64,000 nt of DNA from the NCBI GenBank assembly GCA_004431415.1, contig QPMI01000560.1, positions 434,001 to 498,000 on the forward strand. Direction: 5' to 3'. The DNA is from Cyanophora paradoxa (lineage: Eukaryota; Glaucocystophyceae; Cyanophorales; Cyanophoraceae). The notes beneath the pieces were generated by a model. The model saw only the letters and a list, made by a program, of their open reading frames with translations, did no database searches and was not told the DNA's origin. Of the stretch, positions 53,838 through 64,000 are shown in pieces (the first letter of the stretch is position 1; each line of letters begins with the position of its first letter). The position numbers and the translations under genes were made by a program.

Positions 53838-56800
53838 CTATTCATGATTCGGCGCCGCCGGGGCCGCGGCTGCCGCAGCGGCGGCGCGGGTGCGGCGCTG
53901 GAGGGCGCGCAGCTCGGCCGCGTACTGCGCGTCCGCGTACATCGAGAAGAAGGCGGCGCCCTGCACGGGGCAGCGTCGGGCCCTCCGGGGCGGAGGGCGG
54001 GCGGGGGCGGGGTACAGGCGCGCACGCGGTGGAGCTGGGGGACGGCCGTGTCCGGGCGGCGCGGGAAGTACTGCCACGTCCACTCTGCGGGGGGCGGGCG
54101 GACGGGCGGGTGAGCCCGAGGAACGTCCACGCGGGGGCCGGGGGGCGGGGACCGTCGCCGGGGTCGTGGTCGGGGAGGGCGCCGTAGAGGGCAACGTAGT
54201 CGAGCAGGAGCCGGTCCACCGCGTCCAGCGGCCGGTGCGGCGACCGCGGGTCGAACGCCGGCCGCCCCGCCTTCCCGGGTCCCCCCTCCTGCGGCGTCGG
54301 CCCCCGCGGCGGCGGCGGCGGCGCCCGCGCGAGGAGGAGGAGGAGGAGGAGGGACGGGGCCCGGGGCGGGCCGCTCGGCCGGCCGGTCGACGGAGGAGCG
54401 GAGGGAGCGCTGGGAGTCGGAGGGCGGGCGGGGACGCGCGCCCGGGGCCGGGGCGGCCGGCTCGGGCCCGGGAGGCTGCGCTGCGAGTCGGAGGCGGGGA
54501 GGGAGGAGGGGCGGCGGAGCGGGAGCTGCGCTGGGAGTCGGAGGCGGGGAGGGGCGCGCGGTGGGGCCCGGCGGGGGCGGGGCGGCGGGCCCGGGCTTGT
54601 GGGCGGGGAGTGGGGCGGGGAGCGGAGGGAGCGCTGGGAGAGGGAGGCCTCCTCGCCGGGGAGGACGCCGCCCTCCCGCAGGTCCCCGCGAAGTACGTCG
54701 GCCCGCGGTGCGCCAGCGCCGCCGGCACCGCCCGCCCTCCACCACGTACACGTTCGGGCCCTGCCGCCCCCGCCGCACCGGCGACCCCTTCCCCGGCGGC
54801 GACCCCACCGCCTGCCCGCCCGGCGGAGGCAGTGGGCCCGGGTGCGCCGCGGCCGCGCCGGGGGGCATGGAGGCGGCGGAGGCGGTGACGGAGGGCGGGG
54901 CGGAGGAGAGGGGCGTGCGGGGGCGGGAGGGGGGGGCGGAGGAGGGGTTGGAGGAGGGCCCCGAGGGCGGGTTCCGGGGCTTCTTGCGCGCCTGCGGGTC
55001 CAGGCTCGGGTCCAGCCGCGAGTCCACCCGCCGCTGCACCTGCTTGCTCTGGATCAGCGCGGGGCCGGGGGTCGCCGGGGAGGGACGGGAGAGCGCGCCT
55101 TGGACCAGTCGACCTTGCCGGGGGCCGGCTTCTGGGTCTTGCGGCGGAGGAAGTCCCGCGCCTTCCCCTCCTCGCTCCCCGCCCCCGACCCCGACTGCAC
55201 CGAGTTGCTCCGCCCCAGCCCAGAGGGGCCCGCCCCCGGCCCTTCCTTCTCCTTCTCCCTCTCCTTCTCCCCGTCCTTCTCCTTCGCGGCGGCGCCGCGC
55301 CCCGCCTTCTTCGCACGCGTCGCCGGCGCCTGCGCCGTCTCCGCCGCCGAGGATGGACCGCCGGCCTCCGCGGCCTCGTCGCCGGCGGCCCGCGCGGAGG
55401 GCGGCCCGGCGGCGCGGCCGGCGGCGCGGCTCTTCGCGCCGGCGGCGGGGCGGGTGCGGGCGGAGGGCGGGGCCGGCTGCTCCCCGTCGGCCTCGCCGTC
55501 CTCCCCGGCGCCGGCGCCGCCCGGCGCGCCGCCGCCTCGTCCTTGCGCGGCGTGGCCCGCGCCCGCGGCGTCGCCTTCCTCGCCGGAGCCGCCGGCCCGG
55601 CTTCCCCTCCCGCCCTCGCCGGCCGGCGCCGGGCCGGGGCCGGCTCGGCGTCCCGGCCGGCCACGCCCTCGCTCTCCTTCTCCTTCGCGGCCGCCGCCTC
55701 CCGCTCCTTGCGGCGCAGGAGGGCCGTGCGGGAGGCCTGCTTGCCGGCCGGGCGCTGCGCCTGCGGGGCCGTCCGTCGGCTGCGGGGCGGAGCGGGTGGA
55801 AGGGCGGGGCGGGGCGGGGGGCGCACGCGGCGGAGGAGGGACCAGGCGTCGGGGTTGCCGCGGAGGAGGGCGGCGAGGAGGGCGGCGAGCTCCTCCTTCT
55901 TGCGGGCGGCCTGCACGGGCAGCAGCTCCGCGAAGTCCCGCTCCGCCGCCGTCATGGGCGGCCGCGTCCCCGCCCGCGCCGCCCGCCGGTGCGCCGCCAC
56001 GTCCGCCATCAGCCGCGCCACGTCCTGAGGGGGGGGGGTTCAGGGCGGGGCGGGCGGGGAGGGGGGAAGGGGAGAGCGCGCCTGGACCTGGTCGACGAGG
56101 GAGCGGACGGCCGGGGCGCGCAGCAGGCGCCGCACGCGGTAGCCCTGCAGCCCCGCCCGCAGCGCCTCCGCGCTGTGCGGCGAGAGCGCCTCCGGGCCAG
56201 CAGCGCCCCGGCGCCCCGCCCGAGCGCCGCGGGGGCGCACCCCGGCGAGGCGGCGGCGCCCCCGCGAGGGAGCGGCTCGAAGTGGCGGCGGAGGCCGGCG
56301 GGGAGACGACGGGGTCGCTGTTCCACGCGGGGCGGGCCGCCAGGGAGCGCGAGGAGGAGGACTGCGGGCCGCGCCCCGCCCCCGCCGCCTCGGCGCCCGC
56401 CTCCCCCAGGCTACCGTCCAGGCTCTCCATCCCGTCCGGCGCAGCGCGGATCGGCGAGAGGTTCGGGCTCCCGAGGGTCGGCGGCCGCCCGCCGTGGGCA
56501 GCGCGGGGCCGGGCGGCGGCGGCGAGGGGGGTGCGGGCGGCGGCGCGGGGGAGGTGCGGGGTGGCGAAGGGGGAGACGGCGGCGTCCTGGAAGCGGGAGC
56601 GGGAGGCGAGGAAGGAGGAGGAGAGGCGGGGGCTGGGGAGGGGCGCGGCCCCCGCCGGCTCGAGGAAGGAGTTGCGGAAGGTCTCCGCCGCCGCCGCCTT
56701 CTCGACGCCGACGAGGGAGCGGTAGTAGAGGAAGGCGGCGCGCTCCATGCTGCCCCGGTACCAGCTCTGCAGGATCGTGCTCGCGTGCCGCATGATCAGG

Positions 56801-57176
56801 AACCACTTCCTCCGGTGCGCCGCCAGGAACGCCCAGCCCGCCACCGCTGCCGGCCATGTCAGGAATCGCCGCCGCGACCCGCGCTCTCCGACCGCGACCC
56901 GCGGCCGAACCTCGCGCTCGTATCCTCCGCCTGAGCCTGCGGCGAAGAAGGCACGCGCGCCAGGCGATCTGGATGGCCCGGGCGGCGTCGATGCGCTTCT
57001 GCCGCGTCCTCTCCTTGTTGTACCTGCGCGGGCGCGTCATCTGCTGCTCGATGGGCGCCGTAGCGGACTTCTTACACGTCGTTCATGAGCCGCTTCTGAA
57101 AGGCCTCCCGCTGGAGCCGCCTGACGCGCTCCTCCTGAGTCTCCTTGGCGGGCCTCTGCGACGAGGAGGCGTTCAT
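53838..57176 (-). CDS. large IQ-motif protein with disordered, charged middle
   Basis: Start MNASSSQRPAKETQEERVRR at 57176. Exon 2 (YNKERTRQKRIDAARAIQIA, then WRACLLRRRLRR) is an IQ motif, the calmodulin/EF-hand-light-chain binding type. Exon 3 carries a second IQ-like helix (RHASTILQSWYRGSMERAAF). Next are ERDFAELLPVQAARKKEELA and a long Lys/Glu/Ala/Pro-rich low-complexity region with repeated DSQRS(L/S)RS pieces (about 54360-54540). Short C-terminal exons are DAVDRLLLDYVALYGALPDH, EWTWQYFPRRPDTAVPQLHR and AAFFSMYADAQYAAELRALQ, stop 53838. It may be a cytoskeletal or Ca-calmodulin-linked scaffold; no motor domain was seen. A long opposing open frame (54561-56795) is a GC-bias shadow. Confidence 0.65.
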
Positions 57177-57547
57177 TTGCAGAATGATTGAATGCTCGAG
57201 TCTCTAGCTTAGCTATTCGCGTTTGCAGACGTGCGCGGCTCCCATCGGCGCTCGGCGAGACGTTAGCTACACGGCCGCCCGGCAAGTGGGGCGGGCATGG
57301 CGGCCTCGACTCGAGTGCATGGAGAACTATCGAGGCCGCGAGGGCAATTTGGAACGCCTGCTCAGGATTCGAATGCCCGGCGCACCGTTGCAAGGTGCGC
57401 CGCCTGCGACGTTCCACCGCCAACGGTAGGCGCTCCGGCCGAAGCCGAGGCGCCGTCCACGAGCGGCATCGCTCGTACGCGGTTGCGCCGCGACCGATGG
57501 AATTGCAGACTATACCCCCCTCGCCGAAGGCGAATTGCCCTCGCACG

Positions 57548-58901
57548 ATGCCTCCGAAGGGGCCGGCGCACCAGAACACGTGCGCAGCCGCACAGAGTGG
57601 TCTGCATGCGTGCGCTGACCGCTGCGGCAGGTTCGCCTTTCGGCACAACAAGAACTCCAAGAAGACCAAGCAGATCCTCGCCGCGCCGATCTATGGCGTA
57701 TGCGGAAAGTGCGCAGCTGTAGCCGGCCCCAGCACTCGCGATCGCCGCTGACGCGCCGCAGATGCCACGAGCAGATCGAGTGGCGGAAGCAGTACCGCAA
57801 GTATAAGCCGCTGAAGGTGCGGCGCGTACGCGTTCCCCCGTAGCTAAAGCACCCCGCTCACGTGGCGCCTCGCGCAGTCGCCCGGCAAGTGGTGAGCTCG
57901 AGCTATGCGCCCCGGCGGCGCGTGGCTGGCGCCGCGTAGCTAATGCTGCCCGATCTTCAGCGTCGCATGTCATCAGCCGAAAGTGAGGGCCGGTGAGCTC
58001 CCCGCCGCCCGCGAGCCGCTTTTTGCCTAGAGGGACGGCGCCGAGCGAAGCAAGGCGGGACGCGACCCGGGCGCTGATCATGACGGCGGCGCGCAGCGTA
58101 CCACCAGATGTGCGACGACTGTGCGAGGGCGAAGGGCGTGTGCGCGAAGTGCCTGCTGCCGAAGGAGGTGGCCCAGAAGTGCCAGGCAACGCCCGAGGAG
58201 GAGCAGCGCGAGCGCCAGGCCCTCGAGAACGGCATGCGCTTCCTCAAGGCGCGCGCCCCCCGGCCCGGCCCCCGCGGCTGCTCCGGAGCTGACGGCGGCG
58301 GGGCGGGCAGGAGCGGGAGCGGCGGACGATCCTGCGGAAGGCGGCCAAGGGCGAGGACGTCGCGGACGAGATCGAGAAGAAGGCGGCGGCGCGGGAGGGC
58401 GAGGACGACGACGACTTCGACTTCGACGACGACGACGACGAAGACGATGATGATGATGACGAGGACGAGGACGAGGAAGACGAGGAGGACGAGGAGGAGG
58501 CCAAGCCGCCGGCACGGGGCGGGGCGGCGGGCCGAGGGCAGCAGCAGCAGCAGCGGCGGCCGGGCAGCGCGGCGGCGGCGGGCGCGAAGGCGGGGGGACC
58601 GGCGGGCCAGGCCGCGAAGCCGGCGCCGCCGCCGTCTGGGCCGCCCCAGGGCAAGAAGGGCGCGAAGCCGGCCGAGGAGGAGGAGGAGGACGATGACGAC
58701 GAAGAACTGGACGAGGAGGACGACGATGATGAGGACGACGAGGAGGAGGAGGACGACGACGAAGAGGAGGAGGAGGAAGACGCGGCGGCAGCAAAGGCGA
58801 AGCCCAAGCTCTTCGGCGGGGGCAAGGGGGCGAAAGGCGCGGGCAAGGGCGGCGGCGGGCGGTTCGGGAGCGCAGGCGCGAAGCTCGCCACCAAGAAGTA
58901 G
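57548..58901 (+). CDS. C9orf85-like (DUF2039) protein with long acidic tail
   Basis: ATG 57548. Spliced exons give MPPKGPAHQNTFAFRHNKNS, KKTKQILAAPIYGVCGKC, HEQIEWRKQYRKYKPLK and, later, YHQMCDDCARAKGVCAKC. This matches from memory the human C9orf85 pattern (HQN-F-F-NDK, GVC-RC-EWR-KY-KYKPL, C-C-VCAKC), including paired Cys likely to bind zinc. A short exon between KYKPLK and YHQMC, present in the human protein, is not clearly located (57830-58095). A GC-AG intron then leads to ERERRTILRKAAKGEDVADE and a C-terminal extension of more than 150 residues with long Asp/Glu runs, poly-Gln and a Lys/Gly-rich end (stop 58901). Family function is poorly known; the acidic tail suggests a nuclear or nucleolar partner-binding role (inference). 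Confidence 0.75.
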
Positions 58902-59201
58902 CTAGAGCGTTGTACCCCGATTTCAATGCGCAGTCGAGCACATTCGAATTCTCCATCCGAATCTCTCGTACCGATCGCGAGCCACGGCGCCGATATTCGA
59001 TACGCCCAAGGTGCTGTGAACTCAATTCGAAGCCTTGAAGCAGAGGGGGCAACAAGGCGGTGCAGACTGGAGAGGTTGGGCAAGCAATGAAGGGAAAGGG
59101 ACGGGGCCCTGTAACGGGGGAAACGGAGGGGGCGGACAGGAGGGGATGCGGGCGAGGTGGTTGGCGCCGGCGCGGGGCGGGCGACGGCGAAGGGGCGGGG
59201 G
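58902..59201. other. spacer between convergent genes
   Basis: 3' flanks of the C9orf85-like (+) and AP-3 sigma (-) genes. No feature seen. Confidence 0.5.
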
Positions 59202-60128
59202 CTATCGCTTGAACATCTTGAAGGAGCCCGCACTGTCGAGCTTGTTCATCGAGTCCACCGCCTGCAGCACCTGCCGGCCCGGCGGGGTCAGAGCGGCGGG
59301 GCGGGGCGGGGCCGCGCGGGGCGGGGCCGCGCGGGCGGGGCGGGGGGAGAGGGGCGTGCCTCCGCTACGTTCGTCTCCAAGACCATGCCGCCCATGATGA
59401 TCTCGTCCAGCACGAAGTGCACCTGCGCCGCCGCCGCCGGCCCGCTCGCTCGCTCGCGCCGCCCCGGCGCGCCCGCGGCGCGCGGGGCGTGCGCGGACCT
59501 TTTCGCTGTGGAAAATCAGATCCAGCTCGCACACGTTCGCGAAGATCTTGTCAAGCGTCTCGACAAACACCTGCCGGCGCCCGCGCCCGTCAGCTCTCCT
59601 CGCGCTCCGCGGCGGGGCGGGCGCGGCGGGCGCGCCTGGATGAGATCGAGGATGCCGAGCTCGCTCTCGGCCGTGTCTACGAGGAAGATGAAGTAGAGGG
59701 TCGCGTAGTGCCGATACACGAGCTTCGTGTCCTTCCCGAAGTCCGTCCCGCCCGCGTCCTGTCCTATCTCCACGAAGTTGCACACGCGGTCTGAGCGCTT
59801 CGTAACGACGCTGTGGCACCACCGAATGACCGCCTGTTGTTCTGCGTCCGACTGCGCGAGAAGCGGTCGACCCTTCATGCGACGGCGGTGCGGCGGCCGG
59901 CGGGGATCACGCTCACTATTCGCTCGTAGAACTTCAGCACGCGCGGCTTTCCGTGGTTGTTTATGATGAGAATAGCTGCGGCGGCGAGAGATGTGCGTCA
60001 GCGACGCCGCGCTGGTCGTGCGCGGCGTACGCAGCGTCACCGCTAGTGCGCGGCGCAGGAATGCTGGCGCCGTGCGCGGCGGCGACGGCCGAGGCGGCAC
60101 GGCGGGGTCGGGGCGCACCTTTGATCAT
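59202..60128 (-). CDS. AP3S: AP-3 adaptor complex subunit sigma
   Basis: Small subunit of the AP-3 adaptor, which sorts cargo from endosomes to vacuole or lysosome-related organelles. MIK at 60128 is split by an intron, then AILIINNHGKPRVLKFYERI, SDAEQQAVIRWCHSVVTKRS, DRVCNFVEIGQ, KLVYRHYATLYFIFLVDTAE, SELGILDLIQ, VFVETLDKIFANVCELDLIF and HFVLDEIIMGGMVLETN. The C-terminus VLQAVDSMNKLDSAGSFKMF is shorter than in animals. The whole longin-like sigma fold is covered. The intron after LDLIQ has a GC donor (CAG|GCGCGC). Stop 59202. The match to AP-3 rather than AP-1/2 sigma rests on VCNF, the ESELGILDLIQVFVETLDK block and METN-type features. Confidence 0.93.
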
Positions 60129-60168
60129 CGCTGCCACCTATGTCCCACCGACCGCTGCGGTGTAGCTT

Positions 60169-60531
60169 CTAGTCTTGTTCTAGGCCCGTCTTCGCTCTCT
60201 CTTTGGTCCGGGCTGCTTTCTTCTCGCGCTCCTTCGAATTGTACCCCCCGAATTGAGCCTCGGACTCAGCCTCCATCATCATGCCGGCCTTCTGCGCAAC
60301 CGCGGTCGCTCCAGCGGCCCCCAGCCGGCCCGTATTGCTCTCGGCGTCGATCTCCGCGCACACGTTCAGGGGGCGGCCCGTGTTGCGGCCGCGGCCCGGC
60401 CTCCGCACGCTGGGCCCCGCGACGCACGCCGGCGTTAGCTTCTCGATCAGAGCGTCGTCCTCTTCGTCTGAAGAGCCGGTGAGCATCTGAATGCCGATGC
60501 CTGCCGTCGCCGCTGCGCAGCTCGCGGCCAT
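60169..60531 (-). CDS. small unknown protein (120 residues, single exon)
   Basis: Intact frame from ATG 60531: MAASCAAATAGIGIQMLTGS, an acidic patch SSDEEDDALIEKL, a middle part GRPLNVCAEIDAESNTGRLG, and a charged helical end KEREKKAARTKERAKTGLEQ. It ends 41 bp before the AP-3 sigma start on the same strand and diverges from the Zim17 gene. No family recognised. Mixed codon use and charged ends make it plausibly real. Confidence 0.5.
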   Translation of the reverse strand: MAASCAAATAGIGIQMLTGSSDEEDDALIEKLTPACVAGPSVRRPGRGRNTGRPLNVCAEIDAESNTGRLGAAGATAVAQKAGMMMEAESEAQFGGYNSKEREKKAARTKERAKTGLEQD

Positions 60532-60650
60532 GGGGGCAGCCTCCTCTGCTTGTCTGTCGAAACCAGCCGAATGCCCGTTTCTGATTTGACCGCGACCCTC
60601 GCAGTCAGCGTTGCCTGGCCTCCCCCCCGCGCAGCCTCTTCAGTATCACG

Positions 60651-61210
60651 GTGCGCGTGCCGCGGCACCGACGCCCAGAAAACGCCTACGCGTGGCCGAT
60701 TCGCGGCGCAGAGAGCGAGCACATCAACACTGCGCCGAAGAAGACGCCGATCGCGTTCGTCGGCACTCAAAAAGTCAAGGTGCGTTTAACGTTTGTGAGC
60801 TGTTATCGTCCCCTCTCAATGCGCTCCTCTTCTTCGCCCTGACGCGCGGCTACGGCAGCTCATGTTCACGTGCAAGATCTGCGACACGCGCTCGAGCAAG
60901 ATGGTGAATAGGCTCTCGCTGCAGCAGGGGATTTGTATCATCAAGTGCGACGGGTGCGACAAGCGCCACATCATGGCAGGTCTGTTCTTTGCGCGGCCAC
61001 CTTGCAGCGTGCATTCCTCAAACCGCGCTCTCAGACAACCTTGGCTGGTACGGGGACCGTCGGAGCTTCGAGCAGACGGGCCACGAGGCGGGCGGCGTTA
61101 GCAGGGTCAATGAGGAGGTCTATCGCCTGGAGGAGTTGCTTATGCTGGAGGCCGCCGCGCTGCGTGACTCTTCCATCGAAGGCGCCAACTTTCCCGAGGC
61201 CGACGAGTAG
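60651..61210 (+). CDS. Zim17/Hep1-type DNL zinc-finger protein
   Basis: Escort protein of organellar Hsp70 that keeps it soluble. Exons: TPIAFVGTQKVK, then (after an intron at 60780-60861) LMFTCKICDTRSSKMVNRLS, LQQGICIIKCDGCDKRHIMA, then after another intron DNLGWYGDRRSFEQ, ending SSIEGANFPEADE (stop 61208-61210). This is the DNL signature: CxxC...RSSK...QG...C..C...H.IADNLGW, with four zinc Cys in CKIC and CDGC. No in-frame ATG is found in the first visible exon, so the start and the organelle-targeting peptide lie in an upstream exon I could not fix (possibly 60550-60650). Confidence 0.85.
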
Positions 61211-61714
61211 GCGGGGCACGCCCTCCGGAGTCTTTCTGCCGCCGGGCCGCGCGCCCGCTCGGCGCCTGCTGTACGCGTACGTATACTCTACCACGCGCCC
61301 GGCGGCTGTACTCTACCACGCATCTTGTAAAGGCGGCTTCCCCGCGTGTATCCCCCCTCCGTCGCGCGCGCTGTAGCGCCGTGGCGGCCATGTTGTATAG
61401 AGAGTTAGGCTCATTTAAGTAATTCAACAAGCTTAAGAGTGGCGATGGCCGGCCTGGCGAAGTAGTACGGAGCGCAACTGAGCACAAGCGGGTTTTGCTG
61501 ACGTATAGCTATAGATCGGCTTGGTTGAGACTCACTTGAGAGGGACCAGGCCGGGCAAGCCGCCGATCAGCATGCGCAAGTCAAGCCGCTGGCTCGAGCT
61601 CGAGCCTGGAGCTCCAAGCCAGACCGAGCCCCAGGGAATTCAGGACGTCGACAAGCTTTGCTTAAGCGCTGTTCTATTGTTTAGCGTAGCACGCCGCATC
61701 AAGCCTTGAAGGCG
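61211..61714. other. intergenic
   Basis: No supported gene. From about 61400 the DNA is less GC-rich, with CTTAAG, GAATTC and GAGCTCGAGC palindromes. Confidence 0.5.
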
Positions 61715-62825
61715 ATGGAGCTGGGGAGCCTTTCCAGGGTCATCCACTTCCTGGCCGTCGGGCGCTTCTCCGACCGCACCATCTTGCTGCTCTGCACGAC
61801 AGACGAGGAAGGCGAGCGCTCAATCGTTATGATCGCGCCGCGTTGGATGACGCGCCGCAGACGACAACCAGAGCCGCGCGAAGGCGCTCCAAATGCTGAT
61901 GGGCGGCGGGCGCTTCAACACGGGCGGTCCGAAGATCGAGCCCTCGCGGTGCTTCCGTTGTCGTTAGCTGCATGGAACTGTGAGACTGACGTCCCGCCGT
62001 CGTGCAAGGTTCACTGTGATGGACTTCGAGGATGGTGCGGCGCCGGCGCGCGCGCGCGTGGTGCCGTTGACCAGCTCACCGGGTCCTCGCAGGGCTCCTG
62101 CACTACTACAGCGATGCCATATGCTTTTACGCGGCCGGCACATCGCCCAGCATGCCTTCCAAGCCGGCGTTCAAGCTCCTCAAGGAGCTCAAGGGCGCTC
62201 TCTCGGGGACGAACATGGCGCAGACGTCGGAGTTCGCGCTGCGGCCGCAGCTGCGCAACGTGCGCGCGCTCATCGACAAGGTGCGCTTGCGCCTGCGCCC
62301 AATCGGATGCGGGGGGCGGCGAAGCTGAGCGCGCGGCTGCGCGTGCAGCACGAGAAGGGGGCGAAGCAGTGGGACTCGGCGACAGCAGCGCGGAGTAAGG
62401 GGATGGAGGAGCACCGCGTGGTGCGGGCCCGGCCCCCGCTCGCCGGCCGCGGCCGCGCGCAGACGTGCACGCACCCGTGACCGTGGCTCCAGGAGCGGGA
62501 GACGCTCCTGGCGCAGGAGCGGGAGATGAACTCGTGGCGGAGCTTCTTCAAGCGCGCCCCCGCCCCGCCGCGCCCCGCGCTGCGCTCCGTTCCGACGCCG
62601 AGGCCAACGCGGGGGCGGGGGCAGGTTCGACGGGATGCGGCAGCAGGGGATCTTCAGCGGGCTCAAGCTGGGCACCTGCTGCGCGGCCGTCTGCCTCTCC
62701 ATCCTCGGCATCATCGCCCTCGTGCGCCCCGCCCGCCCCGCCGCGCCCATGCCACCGCCCCGCCCGCCGCCCACACATGCCACGCCCCGCGGCCGCAGAT
62801 CATCGCCCTTAAGATCTTCCTGTGA
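61715..62825 (+). CDS. longin-domain, tail-anchored SNARE-like protein
   Basis: MELGSLSRVIHFLAVGRFSD, RTILLLCTTDEE, then across a GC-AG intron DDNQSRAKALQMLM, RFTVMDFED, LLHYYSDAICFYAAG, PAFKLLKELKGALSG and ALRPQLRNVRALIDK. The order of strands and helices matches the longin domain of Sec22/VAMP7-type SNAREs. Next are charged helical exons (LSARLRVQHEKGAKQWDSAT; ERETLLAQEREMNSWRSFFK) where a SNARE motif would be, though heptads are poor, and a C-terminal membrane segment (LKLGTCCAAVCLSILGIIAL, IIALKIFL), stop 62823-62825. It is likely in vesicle traffic. Sec22 is my best guess, but a longin without a working SNARE helix is possible. Confidence 0.6.
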
Positions 62826-63405
62826 CCCTGCCGCGGCCGTCCGCTCCCGCTCCCCTCACCGGACCCCCGCCTTACCCGCGTCCCCTCCCCCACCCCCGCC
62901 CGCCTCTGAGACGTCCTCCCCCTGCCCGCCACTTCGCCCCCCACTGAGGCCAATCTCTCGAGCTCTGGCACATCCCGACCCCGCCCTCCCGCCACCCTAC
63001 GTCTATCCATGATCATCAACGCTGGAGCTCAGCTCTCTTCCTCTTCCCGGCGTCCAGGCCACCCCGCCCCTCGAGTCCACTTTCCTCGCACCCCGTCGGC
63101 GCCCAAGCGCGCGCGCGGTGCGAATGCAGCGCAGCCGTGTGCATGTACCATGAATTTGTAAATGTTCTGAAAAAGAATTCAGTCCTAGTTGAATAAAAAA
63201 AATCAGAGCCCTAGTCCAATATCAATTCGCTACATATAAATTAAATCGTAGTACGTACACTGGATCGGCTAAATACACTGTTGTGGTCTCTACTAGGGCT
63301 AGTGGAACTGACACGTAATGTACAGACTTCATTGTAATTATGAAAACTCGGAATGCAGGCAATGTACAGAGCTAAGGCTCGAGCAAGGGCGGCTGGGCCT
63401 CGTGC
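62826..63405. other. 3' flanks, with an AT-rich patch
   Basis: No gene seen. C-rich to about 63000, then an unusually AT-rich stretch (about 63150-63360) with AATAAA at 63192 on the plus strand, which could serve as a polyadenylation signal. Confidence 0.45.
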
Positions 63406-64000
63406 TCAGAGTTCGGAGTAGATCTCGGGGACAGCGGGGTCGGGGCCGGGCGGAGCCCACTTGCGGGCGGCCATGGCGGCGAAGAGGAGCGCCGAGAAGC
63501 GCTCGAGGGCGCTCCCGGGGGGCGGGCCCCACCCGCCGGCCGGCGCCGCCGGGGGAGCCGGCGCGACGGGGCACTCCGCCGGCTCCGGACGGTCCGGCAG
63601 GGGATCCTGGGCCCCGCCAGGCCGCAGCTGCAGGGGCGGGAGCTTGACCGCCCACCGCGCCGCCTCCGAGTTCGAGAGGCCGTGCGGCGTGGGCGGCGAG
63701 GGGACGCGGGGGGGCGCCAGCGGCTCCAGGATGCGGGGCGGAGAGGGCCCCTTCCGGTCCGCGGAGGCGGAGCCGGGGCGCGGCGAGGGGGCCTTGGAAT
63801 GTACGCCCCCTTTGGGCTTCCCGATCTTCACCTGGCAAGCGCGCGCCCAGTGCAGCCCTGCGGCAGCGGGGCCCGTGAGCTCCCATCGAGCCCCATTGAG
63901 ATGCTCTGGGCCGCACCGCAGGGGTTGCAGAGGGTGTTGCCCCCGTGGGGGCCCCGCCGCCACTGCGACGTCTTCGTCGTCCCTGCGCCGCCGCCGGCCG
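63406..64000 (-). CDS. unknown Pro-rich protein, 3' part (partial)
   Basis: Open minus-strand frame entering from the right edge. CGPEHLNGARWELTG..WARA is followed by a basic patch KIGKPKGGVHSKAPSPRPGS, Pro/Ala-rich sequence and a helical end ALERFSALLFAAMAARKW, then PEIYSEL and stop 63406. No ATG was found inside the window, so it is probably incomplete. No family recognised. Confidence 0.4.
   Translation of the reverse strand, partial: GRRRRRDDEDVAVAAGPPRGQHPLQPLRCGPEHLNGARWELTGPAAAGLHWARACQVKIGKPKGGVHSKAPSPRPGSASADRKGPSPPRILEPLAPPRVPSPPTPHGLSNSEAARWAVKLPPLQLRPGGAQDPLPDRPEPAECPVAPAPPAAPAGGWGPPPGSALERFSALLFAAMAARKWAPPGPDPAVPEIYSEL

Noticed and set aside
54561-56795. A 744-codon open frame on the plus strand
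   Set aside because: It lies opposite the IQ-motif gene, is compositionally biased Arg/Pro/Gly and has no domain. Stop codons are scarce in any frame at this GC level.
58421-58500. The GACGAC/GATGAT run as a simple satellite
   Set aside because: It is in frame within the C9orf85-like gene and encodes a coherent acidic tail with mixed codons, so it is coding low complexity.
1-64000. Bacterial operons, CRISPR arrays, Shine-Dalgarno sites
   Set aside because: Spliced eukaryotic genes throughout; no regularly spaced repeats and no prokaryotic gene layout.

Overview
This is nuclear DNA from a eukaryote, most likely a microbial alga or other protist with a very GC-rich genome. Almost every gene is split by short introns (about 45-100 bp) with GTGCG-like or GC donors, CTGAC/CTAAC-like branch points and CAG acceptors. 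The gene content is eukaryotic: topoisomerase VI subunit B, AP-3 sigma, a Zim17/Hep1 zinc finger, a C9orf85-like protein, IQ motifs and RBR/RING ubiquitin ligases. Top6B with this compact, GC-rich gene style suggests an alga, but I cannot name the lineage. I saw no rRNA, tRNA or CRISPR array.

Left and centre (1-46 kb) is a tandem array of two co-duplicated gene families. On the minus strand is a TPR - coiled coil - CCCH zinc finger - RING-H2 protein (five copies, A-E, plus a sixth partial copy on the plus strand at the left edge). Divergently, on the plus strand, is a tyrosine-kinase-like (TKL) protein kinase (five copies). Each divergent pair is separated by a short spacer carrying a conserved element. 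Only kinase copy 5 (42.9-46.1 kb) is full length, and it continues into a RING-IBR-RING2 (RBR) ubiquitin-ligase module, so the ancestral gene was a kinase-RBR fusion. Copy 1 has an internal inversion, copy 2 is split by a 12.2-kb LTR element, copy 3 ends at the kinase C-lobe and copy 4 loses the C-lobe. TPR copies C and D with kinases 3 and 4 form a nearly identical direct duplication of about 5.5-5.8 kb.

The region 14.9-27.1 kb is one insertion: two near-identical direct terminal repeats of about 259 bp, a 5-bp target duplication (CGACT) inside a kinase exon, and about 11.7 kb of interior with no recognisable gag or pol. It resembles a non-autonomous large retrotransposon derivative. The interior, like other non-coding DNA here, is unusually rich in short palindromes such as TGATCATGA, AAGCTT, TTCGAA and GCGATCGC.

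Right (46-64 kb) is a compact stretch of single-copy genes: Top6B (-), a tail-anchored membrane protein (+), a RING protein (-), an IQ-motif protein (-), C9orf85-like (+), AP-3 sigma (-), a small unknown protein (-), Zim17/Hep1 (+), a longin/SNARE-like protein (+) and a partial unknown gene (-).

The strongest candidate for an undescribed system is the co-amplified, divergently transcribed pair of a TKL kinase-RBR ligase and a TPR-CCCH-RING ligase. Two cautions apply. Many copies are broken. Differences between the C and D blocks are largely homopolymer-length changes, always shorter in the first block, so part of the damage may be consensus error. Exon models are my own splicing by eye and have not been tested against transcripts.
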